Below are positions 32,530-38,829 of a DNA stretch of 38,829 nucleotides, in pieces. Positions within the stretch are counted from its first letter, which is position 1. Each line of letters starts with the position of its first letter. This stretch comes from Verrucomicrobiales bacterium (GTDB lineage: Bacteria; Verrucomicrobiota; Verrucomicrobiia; Verrucomicrobiales; DEV007), in assembly GCA_024638765.1 (NCBI GenBank), contig JAHEJT010000007.1:8129-46957 (forward strand), read 5' to 3'. The position numbers and the translations under genes are program-made. The notes under the pieces are model-generated. The model ran no database searches and was not told where the DNA came from. It worked only from the letters and a program-made list of their open reading frames with translations.

Positions 32530-33423
32530 ATGTTGGACCAGGATGTTGATGCCCGGGTCGCCCGACTTCAGGTCCGCAGCCGGCGGCCGGTAAATGATCT
32601 TCTCGCGGGAGAATACCTGAGTGTATTCAAGGGTCGCGGCGTGGAATTCGACGAAGTGCGCGAATACCAGGCGGGAGACGATGTCCGCAGCATTGACTGG
32701 AACGTGACGGCCCGCACCGGCGATCCTCATATCAAGAGATTCATCGAAGAAAGAGAGCTTTCCGTTTACTTCGTGGTCGACATGTCCGCCTCCGGAAGAT
32801 TCGGCAGCAAAGACACGACCAAGGAGCAGGCCGCCCTCGAACTGACTTCTTTGCTGGCCTTCGCCGCGACCAAGAATAACGACCGGGTCGGGTTGCTGCT
32901 CTTTACCGAGGAAGTGGAGCGTTTCGTGCCCCTGGGCAAGGGCCGGTCGCACGTGATGCGCATCCTGACGGAACTGGTATCCTTCGAGCCGCGCCGTCGC
33001 GGCACCAATATTGCCGGAGCCCTGGAATACATGGGGCACATCTCCCGGAAACACTCCGTAATATTCCTGATCTCGGACTTCCAGGCCGCCGGCTTTGAGG
33101 ATCAATTGAAAGCGGTGGCCCGGGAACACGATCTCATCGGACTTGTTATCGGCGATGAAAACGAGAGAGCGCTGCCGCGCGTGGGGTTGCTGCAGATTAC
33201 GGATGCCGAGACCGGGGAAACCCGAATCGTGGATACGGATAACGCGGCGGTGCGGGAATCTTTTCTCCGGTCCACCGCGGCACATCATCGGGAGCTGCTG
33301 GGGCTTTTTGAAGATTCAAACGTTGATTACCTGGATGTGCTCACGGGCACCGATTACGTGGCGTCTCTCCATGAATTTTTTTCCGCGCGGATGCGCAGCC
33401 CCCGAGGAAATCATCATGCGTAA
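32530..33423 (+). CDS. DUF58 domain protein with VWA-like fold
   Basis: The 297-residue protein carries the DUF58 signature EFDEVREYQAGDDVRSIDWN (near 40-60) and a downstream VWA domain with a complete metal-ion site DMSAS (residues about 80-84). No signal peptide or membrane segment is seen, so it is probably cytoplasmic or peripheral. DUF58 proteins are regular partners of MoxR ATPases in this operon type, likely as substrates or adaptors. It starts 17 bases after moxR; I used the ATG at 32530 rather than the GTG at 32524. Its end overlaps the start of the next gene by 8 bases (33416-33423). Confidence 0.9.
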   Translation: MLDQDVDARVARLQVRSRRPVNDLLAGEYLSVFKGRGVEFDEVREYQAGDDVRSIDWNVTARTGDPHIKRFIEERELSVYFVVDMSASGRFGSKDTTKEQAALELTSLLAFAATKNNDRVGLLLFTEEVERFVPLGKGRSHVMRILTELVSFEPRRRGTNIAGALEYMGHISRKHSVIFLISDFQAAGFEDQLKAVAREHDLIGLVIGDENERALPRVGLLQITDAETGETRIVDTDNAAVRESFLRSTAAHHRELLGLFEDSNVDYLDVLTGTDYVASLHEFFSARMRSPRGNHHA

Positions 33424-34381
33424 GCGACTGTCATCAGGCGCCCGGGCGCTTACTTTCTGGGTGGCGGTCTTCGCAGGCATCGCGGAGCTTTCGGGGGCGG
33501 TTCACGAATTTCGCGATGGAGACCTGCGCGTGCGCATGGAAGTGAGTGCAAGTGAGATTACGACTGCGGACCGCGTGCGCTTGCGGTTGGAGGCGGATGC
33601 ACCCGCGGGATACCGAGTCCGCCTGCCGGAGTCGCTCGAGGGAGCGAGCCCCTTTCGCATTCGGGAAGAGGTGGTTTCGCGGCCGGCGCTTTCCGCTGAC
33701 GGCAGCAGGGTAATACATGGGGCCGAGTGGTTGCTGGAACCGTACTTGGCGGGCGGGTACGAGATTTCTGCGCTGAAGGTCAAGGCCTGGTCGCCGGGAG
33801 GGGGATCCGGCAACGCCCTTGTCGTGGAGACCCAAGCGGTGGAGGTGATCGTGTGGTCCGTGTTTCCCGCAGACGCCGGTGTCGTCAAGTTAAAGGCCCT
33901 GGCCGGGCCGGTGTCGGAACGAGGACCGTGGTTGCCGATTGTATTGGCGTTATTGGTCCTGCCTCCGCTGGTGGCCGCGCTCCTGAAAAAGCTTTGCGGC
34001 AGACGCAGCGATTCAGGGGTGGACATTGCCGGGGATCAAACGAGTCCCGCCGAGGTCGCGATCCGCCGATTGCGCTCCTGCGATTCGGAAGATGCGCCCT
34101 CCTCCCTGGCGGACGGGGTGCGCAAGGTTCTCGGGATCTATCTTCGTGAAAAGTTCCGTGTCGGGGCGCAGTGTGCTTCCGCGGAAGAACTGGCTGCAGC
34201 GGTGGGGGGCTCAGTCAGCGTGCAGGCCAGGAACACCTTCGAGAGTCTGGTGCGCCAATTGGAACAGGCGCGGTTCGGGAAGGAAGAAGGGGCGGCGCGC
34301 GCGGCCGCGGGCGCCCGGGCGAGGCTCGAAGAGTTTATTCTCGAGACCGGCAAGGAAGGAAAGGAGGGGCAAGGAGCATGA
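33416..34381 (+). CDS. Membrane protein of the Bat operon with signal peptide (BatD/DUF4381-like position)
   Basis: The 321-residue protein starts at an ATG with GAGGAAA seven bases upstream. A signal peptide (FWVAVFAGIAELSGA) leads to a beta-rich extracytoplasmic domain (RVRMEVSASEITTADRVRLRLEADAP), a transmembrane segment (WLPIVLALLVLPPLVAAL, near 165-182) and a helical cytoplasmic tail (VRKVLGIYLREKF, then FESLVRQLEQARFG). The shape resembles proteins found between the DUF58 and batA genes in other bacteria, combining a BatD-like outer domain and a DUF4381-like membrane-plus-tail part. The function is not known. Its stop overlaps the ATG of batA (ATGA at 34378-34381). Confidence 0.75.
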   Translation: MRKRLSSGARALTFWVAVFAGIAELSGAVHEFRDGDLRVRMEVSASEITTADRVRLRLEADAPAGYRVRLPESLEGASPFRIREEVVSRPALSADGSRVIHGAEWLLEPYLAGGYEISALKVKAWSPGGGSGNALVVETQAVEVIVWSVFPADAGVVKLKALAGPVSERGPWLPIVLALLVLPPLVAALLKKLCGRRSDSGVDIAGDQTSPAEVAIRRLRSCDSEDAPSSLADGVRKVLGIYLREKFRVGAQCASAEELAAAVGGSVSVQARNTFESLVRQLEQARFGKEEGAARAAAGARARLEEFILETGKEGKEGQGA

Positions 34382-35439
34382 GTTTTGCGTCTGCCTGGGC
34401 ATTGTTGCTCTTGATTCCGATCGTGGGGATTCTCTTCCTGCAGTGGAAGCGGCGCGGTGTGAACGCGTTGGAATTTTCATCGATGCGGTCCGTCTTTGCC
34501 TCCGGAAAATCATGGCGCCAGCGGCTTACCTGGCTCCCTTCCGTGCTCGGATTGCTGGGAGTGGTATCCACTGTGCTGGCGCTGGCGCGGCCGCAGGTCG
34601 AGGTGATCGAGCGGAGCGCCGAGAGAGAGGGGATTGCGATCGAAATGCTGGTGGATATCTCCAGCAGCATGGACATGCGCATGGATTTTGCCGGGGATGA
34701 ATCCACGCGACTGGAAGTGGCCAAGAAGGTGCTCGAGTCTTTTGTGCAAGGCGACGACGAAGAGTTGACGGGGCGGCCGGACGATTTGATCGGGATCATC
34801 ACCTTTGCCCGGTATGCAGACACAGTGTGCCCTCTGACGCTGGGACATGACGCGGTGGTGTATTTTGCGCAAAACCTGGAGATCAACGATCGGCCCAATG
34901 AAGACGGCACCGCTTACGGAGATGCCTCCGCGCTTGCCGCCGCACGAATGAAAACCCTCGAGGAGAGTCTCTGGCGAAGCGCCGGAGGAGGCGTGGACGA
35001 AAATCTCGAGATCAAGAGCAAGATCGTGGTCCTGCTCACCGACGGCGAAAACAATTGCGGGCGGCATTTACCGATGGAAGCGGCCGCCATGGCGAAGAAA
35101 TGGGGTATCCGCGTCTACACCATCAGCCTGGGGGATCCACCGCCACCGGCAAAAATCGAAACCAAAGAAGGAGTTATCGAAGTGGCGGCGGAACGCGGCG
35201 CGGCGGAGCAAACCCTCGAAAAGATGGCGGAAATTACCGGGGGAATATTCCGGACTGCGCATGATTACGACTCTTTAAAGGCGGTTTACGCAGAAATCGA
35301 TCGTCTGGAGCGCAGCGAGATGCGGTCTACCGCCAAAAAACTTCAAGCCGATATATTCGGATATTTCGCTGCTGGGGCATTGGCGCTTCTGGCGATTGAG
35401 AGCCTCTTGCGTTCCACCTGGCTGAGACGAATCCCGTAA
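34378..35439 (+). CDS. batA: BatA: membrane-anchored VWA domain protein
   Basis: The 353-residue protein has two N-terminal membrane helices (ALLLLIPIVGILFLQW and WLPSVLGLLGVVSTVLALA), a VWA domain with an intact metal-ion site D93-I-S-S-S97, and a C-terminal helix (FGYFAAGALALLAIESLL). This is the standard Bat (Bacteroides aerotolerance) layout, with the VWA domain on the outer side of the membrane. AAGGAG lies at the right distance before the ATG at 34378, which overlaps the preceding stop, so translation is probably coupled. The upstream frame extends to 34171 but that part is inside the previous gene. Confidence 0.92.
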   Translation: MSFASAWALLLLIPIVGILFLQWKRRGVNALEFSSMRSVFASGKSWRQRLTWLPSVLGLLGVVSTVLALARPQVEVIERSAEREGIAIEMLVDISSSMDMRMDFAGDESTRLEVAKKVLESFVQGDDEELTGRPDDLIGIITFARYADTVCPLTLGHDAVVYFAQNLEINDRPNEDGTAYGDASALAAARMKTLEESLWRSAGGGVDENLEIKSKIVVLLTDGENNCGRHLPMEAAAMAKKWGIRVYTISLGDPPPPAKIETKEGVIEVAAERGAAEQTLEKMAEITGGIFRTAHDYDSLKAVYAEIDRLERSEMRSTAKKLQADIFGYFAAGALALLAIESLLRSTWLRRIP

Positions 35440-35443
35440 TACG

Positions 35444-37219
35444 ATGGTTTTCCTCGATCTTCCCAAGATTGCATGGCTGATGCTGGTGCCGCCACTCTGG
35501 TTTTTGTTCCGGTATGCCGCGGCGCGGCGGCGCGAAGCCATGATCAGTTTCAGCGGAACGCATCCTTTGAAGTCGATGGAGCAGGAAGCCCAGCGACGCC
35601 GGCGCAGGTGGACTGTCGGCTGCTATTGTCTGGCGGCCGTGCTATTGGTCATGGCGCTGGCGCGCCCCGCATGGACGCGAGTGTCCGTCCCCGCCGGAGG
35701 ACAAGGGCGCGACCTCCTGTTTCTTTTGGACGTTTCCAACAGCATGCTCGCGGAAGATCTCGCTCCCAACCGCCTGGAGCGCGCCAAGCAAGCGGTGCTC
35801 GATTGTCTGGAGAGCCTCGACGGAGACCGGGTCGGGCTCGTGATCTTTGCGGGCTCCCCCTCGATCGTGTGTCCGATGACAACGGATTACGGCTTTTTTC
35901 GTCGAAGGCTGGAGGAGGCAGGACCAGAAAACGTTTCTCAGGGAGGGACACGGATCGGGGATGCGATTCGGAAATCGGTGGACAAGCTGTTGAGCGAGAA
36001 TCGCAAGGGCTTGCAGGATATCATCTTGATCACCGATGGAGGAGACCAGGAGAGCCGGCCCGAAAAGGCGGCGGCAGAGCTGGAAGAGCTGGGAGCGTTC
36101 TTGGTTATCATCGGGGTTGGCAATCCCCGCAGCGGCGTGCCCATACCTCTGAAGCCGGAGGATCGCGCCGGACCCGGGAGCGCCTTCATGACCTACAAAG
36201 GGAGGCCCGTTCTGACGCGACTGGAGTCGGGACCTTTGCAGCGAATGGCCAAAGCCAGCAGGCATGGTGTTTACTTAAACGCGGGCGCCCGCGCCTTCGA
36301 GCTCGATGAAATTTACCGCCGGCTGGTGCAGCACTTTGAAGAGAAACTCCGGGGAGACTCTGAAAGCGTGATGCGATATCGCGAAGAATTTCAGTGGTTC
36401 CTGGGGCTGGCGCTTCTCCTGTTGTGCCTGCCGCGTCTCCTTACGGTGGGACGGTTTTTTTATTCCGCAGGGGTTCGCCCGGGAACGGCGCTGTTGACGA
36501 TTGCCTTGCTTGCTTGTGGAAGCGAGGCGCGGGCGCAGGAGGAGACCGTGGAGGACGCGCCGGAGGTCATCCAGGAGCCGCCGGTGCGCCGGTCGGCCAA
36601 GGGACATTACCGGAAAGGACGACGCTTTTTCCAGGCGCAGGAATACGCGAAAGCTATTGAGGCTTTTCGAATGGCGCTGGAGCACAGCCGGGGAGACGAA
36701 TTGCGCGTGGCCGCGTGTTACAACCTGGGGAACAGTTATTTCAAGGGGGCCGAGATGATCCTGCCGCAGGACCAGGTGCTTTCCTTGAACTATTTTTCGT
36801 TGAGCACCGAGGCGTTCCGCGCGGTGCTGGATTTCGATGCGGCAAACGAGGACGCAGCCTGGAACCTGGAATTGGCCAGGACCAGAGAAAAGGAATTGCT
36901 GGACGCATTACGCAGCGATCGGGAGGGGGAATCCGGTGAATCGGAAGACGGGGAGGACCAGGATCAATCCGAGGAAGGGGAGCCGGGCGAGGAGGGGGAC
37001 GAGATGGAGCCGGGCGACGAAATGGAAGAGACAGAGGAGAGTGGGGAGGGAAAACCTTCGGATTACTCGGCGGGGGATTTGTCCTTGGATCTCGAGAACC
37101 AGAATATGCCGCCTCCCATGGTTGATCCGGAGGATATTTTCGAAGAGGACGCAGAGAACAACGCCCTGCGGCAGAAGAAAGGTTCCTCCAAGTATCAGGC
37201 CGTCGAGAAAGACTGGTAG
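35444..37219 (+). CDS. batB: BatB-BatC fusion: VWA domain plus TPR protein
   Basis: The 591-residue protein combines what are often two proteins. The N-terminal part is BatB-like: two membrane helices (WLMLVPPLWFLFRYA and VGCYCLAAVLLVMALARP) and a VWA domain with metal-ion site D96-V-S-N-S100. A third helix (FFLGLALLLLCLPRLL, written here loosely, near 325-340) and a signal-like segment (TALLTIALLACGSEA) lead into TPR repeats (about 385-470: FFQAQEYAKAIEAFRMALEH) as in BatC. The tail is strongly acidic (EDGEDQDQSEEGEPGEEGDE). The segment TALLTIALLACGSEARA still looks like the signal peptide of a once separate batC. It starts 4 bases after batA. Confidence 0.88.
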   Translation: MVFLDLPKIAWLMLVPPLWFLFRYAAARRREAMISFSGTHPLKSMEQEAQRRRRRWTVGCYCLAAVLLVMALARPAWTRVSVPAGGQGRDLLFLLDVSNSMLAEDLAPNRLERAKQAVLDCLESLDGDRVGLVIFAGSPSIVCPMTTDYGFFRRRLEEAGPENVSQGGTRIGDAIRKSVDKLLSENRKGLQDIILITDGGDQESRPEKAAAELEELGAFLVIIGVGNPRSGVPIPLKPEDRAGPGSAFMTYKGRPVLTRLESGPLQRMAKASRHGVYLNAGARAFELDEIYRRLVQHFEEKLRGDSESVMRYREEFQWFLGLALLLLCLPRLLTVGRFFYSAGVRPGTALLTIALLACGSEARAQEETVEDAPEVIQEPPVRRSAKGHYRKGRRFFQAQEYAKAIEAFRMALEHSRGDELRVAACYNLGNSYFKGAEMILPQDQVLSLNYFSLSTEAFRAVLDFDAANEDAAWNLELARTREKELLDALRSDREGESGESEDGEDQDQSEEGEPGEEGDEMEPGDEMEETEESGEGKPSDYSAGDLSLDLENQNMPPPMVDPEDIFEEDAENNALRQKKGSSKYQAVEKDW

Positions 37220-37220
37220 A

Positions 37221-38829
37221 ATGATGCGGCTAATGAGAAGGAGAGTATTGAGCTGGTGCGCGGCGATCGTCGCCTTGGCGGCGGTTGCACCCGGCGGCAT
37301 CCAAGCGCAGACCGCGGCCCCTGTGGAGGTAAAGGCGTTGCTGGCGGAAGACTCCTATTTCCTCGGGCAGGTCTTTACCTGTTACCTGGTCGTCGAGGGG
37401 ACTCACGATGCGAAGTTGGGAAAAATGCCCGCGGTGGACGCGGTGCGGACGCGATTTGTAGGGTCGCATCCCTCGACAGAAATGGGGCGCAAGCGTCTTA
37501 CCTTGACCTTGGAATGTGTCCCTTTGCGGGCCGGCGGCATCATGCTTCCGGCCTTTGAGGTGAAAGCCGGCGGAAAGAGCCGATTCAGCGAGCCGGTTCC
37601 AATTGAGGTGAGAACCCCTGAGGAAACGGACAAGATTCGGCTCGAGGTGTCGCTCTCGGAGACGAGTTGTTTTGTGGGCCAACCGGTGGTCATGACTTTT
37701 ACTTGGGAGAGCCGACTATTCGTCGGCGGGTTCCGGGCGGTGGATATTCATGTGCCGACTCTCAGCGACAGCCGGGTGAAGATTCATGAGCCTCTCGACG
37801 AAGTGGATCCCAACGCATCGAACGCAATCGGTGTGCCTGTGGATCAGAGGAGGGTGATTGCGGAGCTGGAAGAAAAGAAGATAGGCGAGGAGCCTTTCAG
37901 CACGATTCGTTTCAAAAAGATCCTGGTGCCCAGAACCGCGGGAACGCTGACTCTCGCTCCGGCCGCGTTACTGTGCTCGTATCTCCCGCCCAAAGACCAG
38001 CGATTCAGCGGGTTCCGGTATCCGAGTTATTTCAACAACGATTTCTTCGAGGGCAAGGTCAGCGCGGATCACAAGCGGTTCTTCGCGCGCTCCGAGCCCT
38101 TGACCCTGGAAGTAAAAGCTCTGCCGGCGGAGGATAGGCCGAAGGATTTTCGCGGTATCGTGGGAAAATTCGCGCTCGCGGCCGAGGCTGACCCCAGGGT
38201 GGTTTCCGAGTTGGATCCGGTTACCTTGACGCTGCGACTGCAGGGACATCCCTTTCCCCAGGTTCTGCGGTCGCCGGATCTCGGCAAGCAAAGCGCCCTG
38301 ACTTACAGCTTTGATGTGCCCGCTGAACCCGCGAAGTCATCGCTGAAAGGCGGGGAGAGAATTTTCACGCAGATGATTCGGCCATCGCATGCCAGGGTGC
38401 AGGCTATCCCCGCACTGCGCCTCTGGTATTTCGATCCCGAAACCGCCACCTATGGCGAGGCTGCGTCCGAACCGATCGCGCTCACGGTTTCCCGCGCCCC
38501 GAAAGCCGATGCTTTTGACGCGGTATTCTCAGATGGTTCCAGGCTCCGGAACGAGATCGCGCGCAGTGTCGCCGGAATCCACCACAATTATTCGGTGGAA
38601 GCACTCCTCGACCAGGCGCGGCCGGTGGGATGGCTTGGGGGAAAACCCGGGTTCTGGTTGCTGATGATTCTGGGCCCTCCGGCATTGTTCGGGCTGCTGT
38701 TTTTGGGAAGCCAAAGATGGCGTTTCGCGCGGGAATACCCGGTGGAAGCTCGGGCCCGCCAGGCTTACCAGCACTTTCGCCACCGGGTGCAGTCGCTGCG
38801 ATTCGACGGCGAAGAAGAAACGGATTCCG
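37221..38829 (+). CDS. batD: BatD-like protein, 3' end beyond window
   Basis: 536 codons are present and the frame is open at the window edge. The start follows the previous stop by one base. A signal peptide (VLSWCAAIVALAAVAPGGIQA) precedes repeated beta-sandwich domains of the BatD type (VKALLAEDSYFLGQVFTCYL, then VSLSETSCFVGQPVVMTFTW), each starting with the ExxxxxGQ pattern. A transmembrane segment (FWLLMILGPPALFGLLFLG) lies near residue 485 and is followed by a basic helical tail. BatD is the presumed exported partner of BatA and BatB. An in-frame ATG at 37224 is equally possible as start. Confidence 0.9.
   Translation, partial: MMRLMRRRVLSWCAAIVALAAVAPGGIQAQTAAPVEVKALLAEDSYFLGQVFTCYLVVEGTHDAKLGKMPAVDAVRTRFVGSHPSTEMGRKRLTLTLECVPLRAGGIMLPAFEVKAGGKSRFSEPVPIEVRTPEETDKIRLEVSLSETSCFVGQPVVMTFTWESRLFVGGFRAVDIHVPTLSDSRVKIHEPLDEVDPNASNAIGVPVDQRRVIAELEEKKIGEEPFSTIRFKKILVPRTAGTLTLAPAALLCSYLPPKDQRFSGFRYPSYFNNDFFEGKVSADHKRFFARSEPLTLEVKALPAEDRPKDFRGIVGKFALAAEADPRVVSELDPVTLTLRLQGHPFPQVLRSPDLGKQSALTYSFDVPAEPAKSSLKGGERIFTQMIRPSHARVQAIPALRLWYFDPETATYGEAASEPIALTVSRAPKADAFDAVFSDGSRLRNEIARSVAGIHHNYSVEALLDQARPVGWLGGKPGFWLLMILGPPALFGLLFLGSQRWRFAREYPVEARARQAYQHFRHRVQSLRFDGEEETDS

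Overview
The window looks like a GC-rich chromosomal segment from the Planctomycetota–Verrucomicrobiota group, most likely Verrucomicrobiota. The evidence is the gene content: three secreted S1 sulfatases, a DUF1549 (PSCyt2-type) protein, a DUF1080 remnant, Tat-exported Gfo/Idh/MocA and NHL-propeller proteins, a PQQ-like propeller, and a giant CSLREA/beta-helix protein with a TSP3-like tail. The intergenic spaces also carry dense families of short palindromic repeats. This assignment is inference. I saw no rRNA, tRNA, CRISPR array, integrase or transposase, and no stretch over 300 bases lacks a gene.

Layout. 1-3339: a two-gene minus-strand unit (Rid/chorismatase-like protein, then a DUF1549 protein running off the left edge), divergent from a class I DAHP synthase. 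3354-9226: a carbohydrate region. A truncated DUF1080 gene is followed by a minus-strand sialidase-sulfatase pair with overlapping stop and start, divergent from an N-acetylneuraminate lyase and a second sulfatase. Together they suggest release and breakdown of sialic acid from sulfated glycans. 9227-13280: a pair of membrane-protein genes (HTTM-like, and a small protein with a YPFSHFPMY motif) and a third sulfatase, separated by repeat-filled spacers. 13281-21575: one 2764-residue secreted protein of six CSLREA-plus-beta-helix modules joined by fn3-like linkers. 21723-24098: two minus-strand exported beta-propellers. 24199-30116: plus-strand genes for a Tat-exported oxidoreductase, a secreted serine hydrolase, a four-helix membrane protein and an octaheme cytochrome c. 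30164-31349: a YlbF-like protein with a Cys-rich tail and an NADPH-dependent FMN reductase, both minus strand. 31517-38829: a MoxR / DUF58 / Bat operon, tightly packed with overlapping starts, running off the right edge.

The strongest unexplained signal is in the repeats. Four loci carry a 19-nt hairpin with fixed core GGC-N-TCC-N'-GCC and arms that differ between loci but stay complementary. Two of the four are 60-bp double-hairpin elements with identical geometry. Two gapless 153-bp copies of a terminal-inverted-repeat element (about 86% identical by hand count) each sit where two convergent genes end. Two of the sulfatases carry intergenic-type repeats inside their reading frames without a frame break.
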